This document shows, piece by piece, positions 26,261 through 35,523 of a stretch of DNA of 64,000 bases (the stretch's first letter is position 1; every line of letters starts with the position of its first letter). Source of the DNA: Vibrio fortis (GTDB lineage Bacteria; Pseudomonadota; Gammaproteobacteria; Enterobacterales; Vibrionaceae); the NCBI RefSeq assembly GCF_024347475.1, contig NZ_AP025487.1, positions 1,240,001 to 1,304,000 on the forward strand. Direction: 5' to 3'. Under the pieces are notes generated by a model that was given only the letters and a program-made list of their open reading frames with translations, was not told the DNA's origin and made no database searches. The translations under genes and the position numbers were made by a program.

Positions 26261-26971
26261 TTACACAAAATTCTTTGTATGAACAATATAGTTAACATCT
26301 ACGTTACTTCCCAAACGGTACGTGTCCGTTAGTGGGTTGTAATGCAAGCCAGTGATACCGAGTTCTTGAAGCGGCGTGTTATCGATCATCTTGATGAGCT
26401 CAGCAGGACGAATGAACTTTTCGTGCTCGTGAGTACCTTCTGGGACGATCTTCAATAGCTTCTCTGCACCAACAATAGCGAACAAGTAAGACTTAAAGTT
26501 GCGGTTCAGCGTTGAAAAGAAGACATGTCCGTTAGGCTTCACTAACTTAGAGCAAGCTGTGATCACTGATTGAGGGTCGGGAACGTGCTCAAGCATCTCC
26601 ATACAAGTGACTACGTCATAAGCTTGTGGATTTTGCTCTGCGTGATCTTCGATGGTGCTTTGAATGTAATCAAGCTTAGTGCCAGTCTCAAGGGCGTGTA
26701 GACGAGCAACCTCTAAAGGCTCTTTACCCATGTCTAGACCGGTTACAACCGCACCTTCTTTTGCCATGCTCTCAGCAAGAATGCCGCCACCACAACCTAC
26801 GTCGAGAACTTTTTTTCCAAACAGGCCTTCTGTTTTTTCTAGCACGTAGTTAAGGCGTAAAGGGTTGATTTGGTGAAGAGGCTTAAACTCGCCTTCGAGA
26901 TCCCACCAGCGTGACGCCATGTCTTCGAATTTTTTGATTTCTGCTGGGTCGACGTTCTGTGATTTGGTCAT
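26261..26971 (-). CDS. ubiG: Ubiquinone biosynthesis O-methyltransferase
   Basis: UbiG performs both O-methylations in ubiquinone synthesis. It has the SAM motif [16 protein letters not shown], post-I VTGLDMG, and [12 protein letters not shown] chose the ATG at 26971 because GGAA lies 9 bp upstream; the longer ORF to 27088 adds a non-conserved N terminus. The resulting 236-aa length is usual. It is divergent from gyrA, the same arrangement as in E. coli. Confidence 0.94.
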   Translation of the reverse strand: MTKSQNVDPAEIKKFEDMASRWWDLEGEFKPLHQINPLRLNYVLEKTEGLFGKKVLDVGCGGGILAESMAKEGAVVTGLDMGKEPLEVARLHALETGTKLDYIQSTIEDHAEQNPQAYDVVTCMEMLEHVPDPQSVITACSKLVKPNGHVFFSTLNRNFKSYLFAIVGAEKLLKIVPEGTHEHEKFIRPAELIKMIDNTPLQELGITGLHYNPLTDTYRLGSNVDVNYIVHTKNFV

Positions 26972-27262
26972 AATCGGCATTTCCAAGTTAAATAATGCAT
27001 CCATGAAATTGAGAGCATTATAACTTGGCTTTCGTCTCTGACCAGAAGATCTACAATTTTGCGAATTTGTTGGATGCAAAGTAACCATCTTTCAGCAAGA
27101 TATGATGATGACGTGCAATTTCTCATCAATTGATTGGCTACAAGGCTCACAAGATGATAAAAGGATAGGGAAAGTGATGCCTCACAAGGTAAATTTGTGT
27201 TATATTTTTCGGTCTTATACGTATTCAAAAATACGATCTGACTATAGAGGGAAAATGGCTCT

Positions 27263-29908
27263 ATGAGCGATCTAGCGAAAGAGATCACGCCCGTAAATAT
27301 TGAAGATGAGCTTAGAGGTTCATACCTAGACTACGCGATGTCCGTCATCGTTGGTCGTGCCCTTCCTGATGTGCGTGATGGCCTAAAGCCAGTACACCGC
27401 CGCGTTCTATTCGCGATGAATGTACTAGGTAATGATTGGAACAAACCATATAAAAAATCTGCTCGTGTAGTAGGTGATGTAATCGGTAAATATCACCCGC
27501 ACGGTGATAGCGCTGTATACGACACTATTGTTCGTATGGCTCAGCCGTTCTCACTGCGTTACATGCTAGTTGATGGCCAAGGTAACTTTGGTTCTATCGA
27601 TGGCGACTCCGCGGCTGCAATGCGTTATACCGAAGTTCGTATGGCGAAAATTGCTCACGAGCTTTTGGCTGACCTTGATAAAGAAACGGTGGACTACGTA
27701 CCTAACTACGACGGTACAGAACAGATCCCAGCGGTTCTACCAACGAAAATTCCTAACCTACTGGTAAACGGTGCTTCTGGTATCGCGGTAGGTATGGCGA
27801 CCAACATCCCACCTCATAACCTAGGTGAAGTTGTTGATGGCTGTTTGGCTTACATCAATAATGAAGAGATCACGATTGATGAGCTAATGGACTATATTCC
27901 TGGTCCAGATTTCCCAACAGCAGCGCTGATCAGCGGTCGTAAAGGCATCGTAGATGCTTATAAGACAGGTCGCGGCAAGATTTACATGCGTTCAAAAGCG
28001 GATATTGAAGTAGAGAAGAATGGTAAAGAGACCATTATCGTTACTGAGATCCCTTACCAAGTAAACAAAGCTCGTCTGATCGAGAAGATTGCTGAACTGG
28101 TTAAAGATAAGAAAGTAGAAGGCATCAGTGCACTACGTGACGAGTCTGATAAAGACGGTATGCGTATTGTTATTGAATGTAAGCGTGATGCAGTGGGCGA
28201 AGTGGTTCTAAACAACCTATACGCACAAACTCAACTGCAAACGACTTTCGGTATCAACATGGTTGCTCTAAACAACGGCCAACCACAGTTGTTTAACCTG
28301 AAAGACATGCTTAAGTGCTTCGTAGATCACCGCCGTGAGGTTGTGACTCGTCGTACTATCTACGAACTAAGAAAAGCACGTGATCGTGCACACATCTTAG
28401 AAGCGTTATCTCTGGCTCTAGCGAACATTGATGAAGTTATCGAACTCATCAAGAACGCGCCAACGCCAGCAGAAGCAAAAGTTGGCCTAGTTTCGCGTGG
28501 TTGGGACTTAGGTAACGTTGCTTCAATGCTTGAGCGCGCAGGTACTGACGCGGCTCGTCCTGATTGGTTGGAAGATCAATACGGCATTCGTGACGGTCAA
28601 TACTTCCTAACGGAAACGCAAGCGCAAGCAATTCTAGAACTTCGTCTTCACCGCCTAACTGGCCTTGAACATGAGAAGATTCTAGACGAATACAAAGCAC
28701 TTCTAGAAGAAATCGCTGAGCTAATGCACATCCTTGCAAGCACTGAGCGTCTAATGGAAGTGATCCGTGAAGAGTTGGAAGCAGTTCGCGATATCTACGG
28801 TGACGCACGTCGCACAGAGATCACTGCAGCTAGCCACGATATCGACATGGAAGAGCTTATTGCTCAAGAAGACGTTGTTGTGACGCTGTCACACGAAGGT
28901 TACGTTAAATACCAAATCCTGAGCGACTACGAAGCACAGCGTCGTGGTGGTAAAGGTAAGAGTGCGACTAAGATGAAAGATGAGGATTACATTGAGCGTC
29001 TGCTTGTTGCTAATACTCACGATAACATCCTATGTTTCTCGACTCGTGGTAAGACGTACCGTCTGAAAGTTTACCAATTACCACTAGCAAGCCGTACCGC
29101 TCGTGGTAAGCCAATCGTGAACATTCTTCCTCTAGAAGAAGGTGAGCGTATTACAGCAATCCTACCTGTTTCTGAGTTCTCTGAAGATAAGTTCATCTTC
29201 ATGGCAACGGGTGACGGTACTGTTAAGAAGACATCTCTGGATCAGTTCGCAAACGTACGTGCTAACGGCCTAATCGCAGTTAACCTACGTGATGATGACT
29301 CGCTAATTGGTGTAGACATCACAACTGGCGATAGCGATATCATGCTGTTCTCGAAGTCGGGTAAAGTCGTTCGTTTCAACGAAGACAAAGTTCGTCCGAT
29401 GGGCCGTACAGCGGCGGGTGTTCGCGGTATGAAGCTTCCAGAAGATGACCAAGTTGTGTCGTTGATTGTTCCTTCTAATGAAGGTGACATTCTAACTGTG
29501 ACTCAAAATGGTTACGGTAAGCGTACTGAGCTAGCAGAATACCCAACTAAGGGTCGTGCAACGCAAGGTGTTGTATCTATCAAAGTCTCTGAGCGTAACG
29601 GCCCAGTTGTTGGTGCTGTTCAAGTTGAAGAAGGCGATGAGATGATGATGATCACCGACGCAGGTACGTTAGTACGTACTCGCGTAGCGGAAGTAAGCCA
29701 AGTTGGCCGTAATACGCAAGGTGTGACGCTAATCCGTACTTCTGACGATGAGAATGTTGTTGGTCTACAGCGCATCGACGAAGTAGAAGAAGCTGAGATT
29801 GTAGAAGGCGAAGTTGTTGAAGGTGAAGTTGCAGAAGGCGAAGCGCCAGAAGCAACAGCTGAACAACCAGCTGCAGACGCATCTTCAGATGAGCAAGACG
29901 CAGAATAA
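27263..29908 (+). CDS. gyrA: DNA gyrase subunit A
   Basis: The breakage-reunion subunit that introduces negative supercoils with GyrB. The N-terminal topoisomerase IV/gyrase fold includes the active-site Tyr in [10 protein letters not shown]. The quinolone-resistance region reads [19 protein letters not shown], so positions equivalent to E. coli Ser83 and Asp87 are unmutated. The C-terminal beta-pinwheel contains the GyrA box QRRGGKGK needed for DNA wrapping. The last 60 residues are acidic ([20 protein letters not shown]) and absent or shorter in many relatives. Confidence 0.97.
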   Translation: MSDLAKEITPVNIEDELRGSYLDYAMSVIVGRALPDVRDGLKPVHRRVLFAMNVLGNDWNKPYKKSARVVGDVIGKYHPHGDSAVYDTIVRMAQPFSLRYMLVDGQGNFGSIDGDSAAAMRYTEVRMAKIAHELLADLDKETVDYVPNYDGTEQIPAVLPTKIPNLLVNGASGIAVGMATNIPPHNLGEVVDGCLAYINNEEITIDELMDYIPGPDFPTAALISGRKGIVDAYKTGRGKIYMRSKADIEVEKNGKETIIVTEIPYQVNKARLIEKIAELVKDKKVEGISALRDESDKDGMRIVIECKRDAVGEVVLNNLYAQTQLQTTFGINMVALNNGQPQLFNLKDMLKCFVDHRREVVTRRTIYELRKARDRAHILEALSLALANIDEVIELIKNAPTPAEAKVGLVSRGWDLGNVASMLERAGTDAARPDWLEDQYGIRDGQYFLTETQAQAILELRLHRLTGLEHEKILDEYKALLEEIAELMHILASTERLMEVIREELEAVRDIYGDARRTEITAASHDIDMEELIAQEDVVVTLSHEGYVKYQILSDYEAQRRGGKGKSATKMKDEDYIERLLVANTHDNILCFSTRGKTYRLKVYQLPLASRTARGKPIVNILPLEEGERITAILPVSEFSEDKFIFMATGDGTVKKTSLDQFANVRANGLIAVNLRDDDSLIGVDITTGDSDIMLFSKSGKVVRFNEDKVRPMGRTAAGVRGMKLPEDDQVVSLIVPSNEGDILTVTQNGYGKRTELAEYPTKGRATQGVVSIKVSERNGPVVGAVQVEEGDEMMMITDAGTLVRTRVAEVSQVGRNTQGVTLIRTSDDENVVGLQRIDEVEEAEIVEGEVVEGEVAEGEAPEATAEQPAADASSDEQDAE

Positions 29909-29937
29909 AATCTTTCGTTTAACGTGATTTTATTAAT

Positions 29938-29968
29938 AAAAACCGAGCCTTAGTGCTCGGTTTTTTTG
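29938..29968 (+). terminator. Terminator after gyrA
   Basis: AACCGAGC (29941-29948) / GCTCGGTT (29955-29962), then seven T residues in total. Confidence 0.9.
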
Positions 29969-30069
29969 TGTTCTGAATTCAATACCAAAGTCAGGAAAGT
30001 TCGTAAACTCGATCAAAGTATCTCGCTGGATAAATAGGTAAAGTAAGACTTCTAGCCTAGGAGAATTAC

Positions 30070-30696
30070 ATGGAAAACTGGTTGTTGATCTCGATCCTAC
30101 TTACAAGCCTCTTTATCGTTTCGATGATCATTATGAGTAGTCGCAGCAAGAAGGTACGCCATATAAACATACGATTGGGATTGCTCGCTGTTCTGGGAAC
30201 CGTTGCTCTGTGGTACTTAATGAAACAAGAGGTACCGAAACCTGAGCTTTCCGACTCACAACCCGTTACCTTCGCGAACTATCAAAGCGAACTGCAGAGC
30301 AAGCTAGAGCAAGATCCTAACCAAGCGGAAATCTGGTTTAAACTTGGCAGTGTCTACCTAGAGCAAGGTGAATTTTCAGCAGCAGTAACAAGCTATGATT
30401 ATGCCATCCGATTAGAGAATACCCCTGTAGCGCGCCTGTTTGCAGCGAAAGCCACGGCATTATACTACGCGAATAAGCAATTGATGGGGGAGGAGGTTAC
30501 TTCGCTGCTTGATCGATCGTTAGATCTGGATCCAAATGATCGCACGGCTTTAATGCTGATTGCGAGCGATCACTTCATTAGTATGCGATATCAACAAGCG
30601 ATCGATGTCTGGACTCAGTTGCTGGACTCGAACCAACAAGGGCTCGACAGAGTTTCAATCATCCACTCAATTAACCAAGCTAAGCAGATGCTTTAA
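30070..30696 (+). CDS. nrfG: TPR protein, NrfG/CcmI-like heme-lyase subunit
   Basis: Two N-terminal membrane helices (WLLISILLTSLFIVSMIIM and LGLLAVLGTVALWYLM) are followed by tetratricopeptide repeats, e.g. PNQAEIWFKLGSVYLEQGEF. NrfG and CcmI present apocytochrome C-termini to the heme lyase; NrfEFG is specific for the CWSCK heme site of NrfA. The nrfA gene with CWSCK lies less than 1 kb away, and nrfE and nrfF are in the divergent operon, so NrfG is the natural assignment. The ATG follows AGGAG at good spacing. It is separated from nrfEF by the rhodanese gene, nrfA and nrfBCD. Confidence 0.75.
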   Translation: MENWLLISILLTSLFIVSMIIMSSRSKKVRHINIRLGLLAVLGTVALWYLMKQEVPKPELSDSQPVTFANYQSELQSKLEQDPNQAEIWFKLGSVYLEQGEFSAAVTSYDYAIRLENTPVARLFAAKATALYYANKQLMGEEVTSLLDRSLDLDPNDRTALMLIASDHFISMRYQQAIDVWTQLLDSNQQGLDRVSIIHSINQAKQML

Positions 30697-30790
30697 GAAA
30701 AAGCCTAATACTGATTAGCTTGTCAGGATCAATTTGCGATCTTGCTTGAGGGTTGTGCTCTCGGTCTGAAATTTGAGAACAGGTGAGAGC

Positions 30791-31135
30791 TTATTTGTTT
30801 TGTTGCATCTCCACCAAGCCACCAGCATTGTGTAGATTGGTAAAGCCTTGCCTTTCTAACCATTGATAAGCTTGCCCTGAACGATTGCCACTGCGACAGT
30901 ACAAGACGATTTGAGTGTCCTTGTCGATTGTTGCAAAATGCTGCTGTATCTCTGACAGAGGATAGTTGATCGCATTATCTAAGTGACCGTCTGCGAACTC
31001 TTGTGGCGTTCTGACATCAACAACCAGGGCGCCTTGTTCTATCCATTCCCATCCCGTTTTTGCTCGCTCTGAAGCTTGAGCAATACCACAGGTTAAGCTT
31101 ACACACAGTGCAGTGATGACGAGTGTTGTTTTCAT
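30791..31135 (-). CDS. Periplasmic rhodanese-domain protein
   Basis: A single rhodanese domain behind a signal peptide (MKTTLVITALCVSLTCGIAQA). The active-site loop is CRSGNRSG with the catalytic Cys present, preceded by VVDVRTPQEFADGHL. It resembles PspE/GlpE-type sulfurtransferases, which carry sulfane sulfur as a persulfide. I chose the ATG at 31135 with GGAG upstream. It lies downstream of nrfA on the same strand, behind nrfA's terminator; a role in sulfur or redox handling linked to nitrite respiration is only an inference from position. Confidence 0.8.
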   Translation of the reverse strand: MKTTLVITALCVSLTCGIAQASERAKTGWEWIEQGALVVDVRTPQEFADGHLDNAINYPLSEIQQHFATIDKDTQIVLYCRSGNRSGQAYQWLERQGFTNLHNAGGLVEMQQNK

Positions 31136-31167
31136 TGATTCTCCATCGGCTCTCAAGTGGATTGATA

Positions 31168-31199
31168 AAATAAAGAAAGCCACACATAGAGTGTGGCTT
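31168..31199 (-). terminator. Terminator after nrfA
   Basis: AAGCCACAC (31177-31185) / GTGTGGCTT (31191-31199). The minus strand continues in a T-rich run. Confidence 0.85.
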
Positions 31200-31304
31200 G
31201 ATTTGATAATGACGTCTATTTTAAAGCGTTAAAAAGCAGCTTTTGGTCATAGAGTATGGATACTCTCAACTTGAGCTGTCGTCAGCGCTTGCAGGTGCCG
31301 CTAA

Positions 31305-32735
31305 TTAGTAGTCGTAATTTGCTTCACGTTTCTCAGCCGCTTCATCCCATTTTGGAACGACAGTATCTAGGAAGTGCTTCTTATCAGCATTCATCTTATC
31401 CATGTCCATTCCCAATGCTTTTTGTGCAGCTGCTTTGGTTGAGATATCTGGGATCTCTACAGGATCTGTGATTCCTTTCTTCGCTAACAGACGAACCAAC
31501 TTAGTACGAGCATCTGCAGCTCTATCAACCGCGGTGCCTAGTACTTCTAGTGCAACTTCAGGAGCGTGCATATGTACACCGTGAGAGGCAATCGCATAGT
31601 CCCAACGCCATTGAGCATGACGAATGTCTTGTAGGATGGGCTGCATTTCTTCTTCAGTTGCACCCGCATCCCACGCAGCGCCCGCTTCAAAGTGTGCGGC
31701 AACGATCTGCTTCTCGGCTGTTAGCTTCATGTTCAGTACTTGCGCTTTGCGACTAGAAACGATGTTCTGCATGGTCTCTTTGCTTTGAGTGTGACAATTT
31801 GCACAAGTGTCTTCAAAACGGTCGAACGGGTTTCCGACTTTGTGATCGGTATAAACTGTGCCATCTTCTTTGGTCACTTTAGGCATGTGACAGTCGACAC
31901 AAACAACTTTGTTTTTGCCATGGATGCCTTCACGCCATGTTTCATAGCCTGGGTGCTGTGCTTTCAACATTGGTGCTTTGGAAACTTTGTGTGTCCAATC
32001 TTTGAAGTTAAGCGCATCGTAGTAGCGCTCCATATCTTCAACGGTTGTACCTTGATCCCAAGGGAACTTAACACTCTTGTTTGGACCGGTGAAGTAGTAC
32101 TCAACGTGACACTGAGCACATACAGACGCTTGTTGATCGAGTCGACTCTGCTCATCAAACTTTTTACCGATGGCTTCGAATGCGCGCTCTACGTAAGGTC
32201 GAGTGACTTTCAAAGCTGGTTCGCCGTTTTTAAAGCCTTCGCTTTGAGTATCATGACAATCAGAGCAACCAATTGGGTTGACGATCTCTTCACCTAAGCG
32301 CGCCCATTTACCCTCAAAGTAACCATCTTCACCGCGCTCTTCGATAACACGCGCGACGTCTGGGCTTTTACAGCTCCAACACGCCATTGGCATTGGGCCA
32401 GATCCTTCGTCCATTGGCGCACCAGTACGAAGTGTTTGTCTTACATCGTCGAGTGCATAGAAGTGGCCTCTGGCTTTGTTGTAGTCTTTTGCAAAGCCAT
32501 AGCCCGCCCACATGATCACCATATTAGGGTCTTCATGTAGCGCGTCTTCAATGTGTTCACTCTCTGACGTTTGTCGCCAAGAGTGGTATTGGTCAGGGTG
32601 GTTTTGCTCGAATTGATCGTTACGAGGGTCACCAATTGTTTTTTGTTCTGACGCAGCAAGGCTAGCTGCACTTACTAAAGAAGTGCTCACCAACAATAAG
32701 GCTGTGACGGAATTACGTATCCAGTGCTTTTTCAC
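31305..32735 (-). CDS. nrfA: Ammonia-forming cytochrome c nitrite reductase
   Basis: A periplasmic pentaheme enzyme that reduces nitrite to ammonium with six electrons. After the signal peptide come the catalytic heme site CWSCK (119-123), with Lys as proximal ligand, and four CxxCH sites: CSDCH (157-161), CAQCH (206-210), CVDCH (279-283) and CANCH (311-315). VEYYFTGP carries the active-site Tyr. The length of 476 aa is normal. CWSCK needs the dedicated NrfEFG lyase, which is encoded here. It is transcribed alone and divergently from nrfBCDE; a FNR-like site and a NarP-like site lie upstream. Confidence 0.96.
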   Translation of the reverse strand: MKKHWIRNSVTALLLVSTSLVSAASLAASEQKTIGDPRNDQFEQNHPDQYHSWRQTSESEHIEDALHEDPNMVIMWAGYGFAKDYNKARGHFYALDDVRQTLRTGAPMDEGSGPMPMACWSCKSPDVARVIEERGEDGYFEGKWARLGEEIVNPIGCSDCHDTQSEGFKNGEPALKVTRPYVERAFEAIGKKFDEQSRLDQQASVCAQCHVEYYFTGPNKSVKFPWDQGTTVEDMERYYDALNFKDWTHKVSKAPMLKAQHPGYETWREGIHGKNKVVCVDCHMPKVTKEDGTVYTDHKVGNPFDRFEDTCANCHTQSKETMQNIVSSRKAQVLNMKLTAEKQIVAAHFEAGAAWDAGATEEEMQPILQDIRHAQWRWDYAIASHGVHMHAPEVALEVLGTAVDRAADARTKLVRLLAKKGITDPVEIPDISTKAAAQKALGMDMDKMNADKKHFLDTVVPKWDEAAEKREANYDY

Positions 32736-32863
32736 AGTGATATCTCCAATATACTGATTTTTATACCAAGCGTTGTGAGTTTGCTATTTCAAATTAAGAA
32801 TTGGAGAATTCCTGTTTATATTAATTCATAAACAAACACATTTTGTTACGTCTTGAGGCATTG

Positions 32864-32877
32864 TTGTTTTAGATCAA
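32864..32877 (-). promoter_or_regulatory. FNR-like site upstream of nrfA
   Basis: TTGTTTTAGATCAA matches the FNR consensus TTGAT-N4-ATCAA in 9 of 10 defined bases. It is about 130 bp before the nrfA start. Confidence 0.6.
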
Positions 32878-32886
32878 TTATCACTA

Positions 32887-32900
32887 GTGATATAAATCAC
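32887..32900 (-). promoter_or_regulatory. CRP/FNR-type dyad upstream of nrfA
   Basis: GTGATATAAATCAC is a perfect dyad. It can be read as GTGA-N6-TCAC (CRP) or GTGAT-N4-ATCAC (FNR-like); the G at the outer position favours CRP. Confidence 0.5.
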
Positions 32901-32911
32901 GCTAACTCAAC

Positions 32912-32927
32912 AATAACCCTAAAGGGG
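32912..32927 (-). promoter_or_regulatory. NarP/NarL-like 7-2-7 site, nrfA side
   Basis: TAACCCT-AA-AGGGGTA: the right heptamer is a perfect match to AKRRGTA and the left differs from TACYYMT by one base. The inverted 7-2-7 arrangement is the preferred NarP target, and NarP activates nrf in response to nitrate or nitrite. Confidence 0.6.
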
Positions 32928-33013
32928 TAGGTGGGTGGGTTTTTGTGGGTGAGTTATAAGAATTATTCTCATTAAAGAACAATAACTTACGCATATAACC
33001 ATAAATTAAATAT

Positions 33014-33029
33014 GGTGATTTTGGTCACA
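33014..33029 (+). promoter_or_regulatory. CRP-like site upstream of nrfB
   Basis: GGTGA-TTTTGG-TCACA matches TGTGA-N6-TCACA in 9 of 10 bases. Confidence 0.5.
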
Positions 33030-33053
33030 TAATCACCGATGCAAAATTCAACT

Positions 33054-33069
33054 TAACCCATTAGAGGTA
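33054..33069 (+). promoter_or_regulatory. NarP/NarL-like 7-2-7 site, nrfB side
   Basis: TAACCCA-TT-AGAGGTA: the right heptamer fits AKRRGTA and the left is degenerate. Its form closely parallels the site at 32912, and it lies about 150 bp before the nrfB start. Confidence 0.5.
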
Positions 33070-33217
33070 TATCCTTATTAATAGAAAGCGTTGTGGCTTT
33101 TCCAAAATAAGAATTGATATCATTTAGACGGTAATAGTGCTGTTTAAGGATACTTTTGTTTAATCGGATTTTTATTTAGTTGAGAGTTAAATAAATCCGA
33201 TATAAGGAAAGGATAAA

Positions 33218-33802
33218 ATGGGCAATATAAAATTGGCCATAGTCATAATGCTTAAATCCCTTCTAGCATTCTGCCTCTATGGTTATTCCATTCATGCTGT
33301 TGCCGAATCCGTTGAAATAACATCAGCGGAATCAAATAGACATGAAGTCGAATTAATTCGCGATAAAGATTATAAGTGCGTTCAATGTCATAAAGATTCC
33401 AAAGAAACATTATTGGGTTCACATGGCGTAGATGCACATAATATTGTTGGACGAGAAATTAACTGTACTGATTGTCACAGTAATATAAGTCCTGATCACC
33501 GAGAAGGGGCTCCAGAGGTGATCAAATATCGATCCGCACAGTCGCAAGAAGGAACAAATAAAGTATTTTTGGATCCTCAAAAGATCTTACAGGCAAATAG
33601 TGGGTGTACAGATTGTCATAAACCTGAATATTTGCAGGAAGATAACTGGACGCATGATGTTCATGCCAAAAACTTAACTTGTTCGAATTGTCATGATGTG
33701 CACGCTAATAAATCTAAGGTATTGAGTTTAGATAAGAAACAAACGATCAAACTGTGCGTTGATTGTCACTCAGACTTTAACCAGAAGAAAGAGGAGGAGT
33801 AA
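33218..33802 (+). CDS. nrfB: Pentaheme cytochrome NrfB
   Basis: The periplasmic electron donor to NrfA. Five CxxCH sites: CVQCH (54-58), CTDCH (83-87), CTDCH (130-134), CSNCH (155-159) and CVDCH (180-184), preceded by a signal peptide. The 194-aa length is close to E. coli NrfB. The ATG follows a strong AGGAAAGGA. It opens the nrfBCDE-ccmG-nrfF operon, with nrfC starting 3 bp after its stop. Confidence 0.93.
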   Translation: MGNIKLAIVIMLKSLLAFCLYGYSIHAVAESVEITSAESNRHEVELIRDKDYKCVQCHKDSKETLLGSHGVDAHNIVGREINCTDCHSNISPDHREGAPEVIKYRSAQSQEGTNKVFLDPQKILQANSGCTDCHKPEYLQEDNWTHDVHAKNLTCSNCHDVHANKSKVLSLDKKQTIKLCVDCHSDFNQKKEEE

Positions 33803-33805
33803 TCT

Positions 33806-34492
33806 ATGAGCTGTTCTAGAAGAAACTTTTTAGCTGGTGCCGGCGCTGTGATTATGACGACTGGAATAGCAGGTACCTCTGTTGTTACCAGTAGAAAAAC
33901 ATTGGCGAGCGTACAGACTGATGGCAATAAGCGCTATGGAATGATCCATGATGAAACGGCTTGTATCGGTTGTACGGCGTGTACCGAAGCGTGTCGTGAG
34001 GTGAATAAAGTTCCAGAAGGCGTTTCAAGGTTAGAAATTGTGCGCAGCGAGCCACAAGGGGAGTACCCAGACGTTGACTACCGCTTTACTCGAAACTCTT
34101 GTCAACACTGTGACAACGCACCGTGCGTCATGGTGTGCCCAACTGGTGCTGCTTATAAAGATGAGAAGACTGGCATTGTCGATGTACACAAAGATAAGTG
34201 TGTAGGTTGTGGTTATTGTCTGTTGGCTTGCCCTTATCAAGTTCGCTTTTTCAATCCAAAAGACGGTTCAGCCGATAAGTGTAATTTCTGTCGTGATACT
34301 AATTTAGCGCAAGGAAAACTGCCTGCTTGTGTGGAATCTTGTCCAACAACAGCGCTGATATTCGGTGATCTTAATGATCCAAATAGTCAGATCAATCAAG
34401 TGCTGAAATCCGAAGTGGTTTACCGAGATAAAGTCCATTTAGGCACTCAGCCTAAGCTTTACAAAGTACCACATCAGAAAGGGGAGATTTGA
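33806..34492 (+). CDS. nrfC: 4Fe-4S ferredoxin NrfC
   Basis: Carries electrons from the quinol oxidase subunit NrfD to NrfB. It has a twin-arginine signal (SRRNFLAGAGA) and four 4Fe-4S sites: C53-C56-C59-C63, C99-C102-C107-C111, C132-C135-C138-C142 and C159-C162-C175-C179. The length of 228 aa is normal. Its stop lies 2 bp before the nrfD ATG. Confidence 0.94.
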   Translation: MSCSRRNFLAGAGAVIMTTGIAGTSVVTSRKTLASVQTDGNKRYGMIHDETACIGCTACTEACREVNKVPEGVSRLEIVRSEPQGEYPDVDYRFTRNSCQHCDNAPCVMVCPTGAAYKDEKTGIVDVHKDKCVGCGYCLLACPYQVRFFNPKDGSADKCNFCRDTNLAQGKLPACVESCPTTALIFGDLNDPNSQINQVLKSEVVYRDKVHLGTQPKLYKVPHQKGEI

Positions 34493-34494
34493 TT

Positions 34495-35469
34495 ATGAGT
34501 GCATGGGATACAGCTTTCCAATCTGGAACCGTGGTATGGGATTGGATCATCGCTATCTATCTGTTTTTAGCAGGTATGTCAGCAGGTGCGGTGATGATCT
34601 CTATCTACCTTAAGAGGAAGGTTATTGAAGGCGATGCTGCGAAGAATGGTGTGCTAAAGGCGACCGCATTTCTTGCGCCATTTGGCATCATTTCGGGCTT
34701 GTTGATTTTGGTGTTTCACCTAACTAAGCCACTCTCTTTCTGGAAGATCATGATCTTTTATAACCCAACGTCTGTGATGTCGATGGGTGTGATTTTATTC
34801 CAAGTGTATATGGCGATCTTATTCGTTTGGATCGGAATCATCTTTAGGGATCAAATCACCCTGTTTTTGAGTGAACAGACTTGGCTTAAAGGACGTTTAG
34901 ACTTTGTTGGGAAACTCATTGGGAAATTTGAACCCCTTGAAAACGCGACAGAAATTCTGTTGGCTGTGTTGGCACTTCTGCTTGCGGCATACACAGGTTT
35001 CTTACTCTCAGCGCTAAACACGTTCCCAATGTTGAACAACCCGGTATTACCAATACTGTTCTTGTTCTCTAGTCTATCGTCCGGTGCGGCAGCCTGTATT
35101 TTGTTCGGGGTTCTGGTCTTTAAAGAGTCTCCTCAAGGGCCTAGTATCTCTTGGATCCACGGCTTTGAGCGTCCAGTAGTGATGTTTGAGTTGTTCGTCC
35201 TCGTTACGTTCTTTACAGGCTTGATTTTCGCTGGTGGTCAAAGTGAGCAAGCTGCGTGGAATGCAATTGGCAGTGGCTTCTGGGCGAGTTGGTTCTGGTA
35301 CGGAGTGATAGGTGTGGGTATGGTTCTACCATTGCTGCTGAATGCTTTCACTCCTAAAGCGGTTCGTCATACCGGAGTGTACATTTTCGCTGTGACATGC
35401 TTGAGCTTGGCCGGTGTTTTAATGCTTCGTACCTTTGTACTTTATGCTGGTCAATTAACTTTGGCATAA
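34495..35469 (+). CDS. nrfD: NrfD quinol-oxidising membrane subunit
   Basis: A polytopic membrane protein (about eight or nine hydrophobic helices) that oxidises menaquinol or ubiquinol and passes electrons to NrfC. The family N terminus VVWDWIIAIYLFLAGMSAGA is present. I chose the ATG at 34495, with GGGGAG 8 bp upstream; a TTG at 34489 is also in frame. A GC-rich hairpin separates it from nrfE. Confidence 0.93.
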   Translation: MSAWDTAFQSGTVVWDWIIAIYLFLAGMSAGAVMISIYLKRKVIEGDAAKNGVLKATAFLAPFGIISGLLILVFHLTKPLSFWKIMIFYNPTSVMSMGVILFQVYMAILFVWIGIIFRDQITLFLSEQTWLKGRLDFVGKLIGKFEPLENATEILLAVLALLLAAYTGFLLSALNTFPMLNNPVLPILFLFSSLSSGAAACILFGVLVFKESPQGPSISWIHGFERPVVMFELFVLVTFFTGLIFAGGQSEQAAWNAIGSGFWASWFWYGVIGVGMVLPLLLNAFTPKAVRHTGVYIFAVTCLSLAGVLMLRTFVLYAGQLTLA

Positions 35470-35492
35470 AGTAGGTTATGTTTGTTCTTTTC

Positions 35493-35510
35493 GGCCCCTT
35501 CATTGGGGCC
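35493..35510 (+). other. GC-rich hairpin between nrfD and nrfE
   Basis: GGCCCC (35493-35498) / GGGGCC (35505-35510) with a 6-nt loop, just before the nrfE Shine-Dalgarno. There is no T run, so it probably affects mRNA stability or translation of the downstream heme-lyase genes. Confidence 0.6.
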
Positions 35511-35523
35511 ATATCGAGGTGAT

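Larger units (their letters stand above)
32736..33217. other. nrfA/nrfB divergent control region
   Basis: About 480 bp without a gene, unusually rich in regulator-like sites (FNR, two CRP-type, two NarP-type), arranged with one set toward each operon. A G-rich run (AGGTGGGTGGGTTTTTGTGGG, split around 32926-32950) follows the first NarP site. Confidence 0.6.

Noticed and set aside
31740..32297. 185-codon frame on the plus strand
   Set aside because: Lies fully antisense to nrfA, whose five heme motifs prove the minus-strand frame; a shadow ORF.
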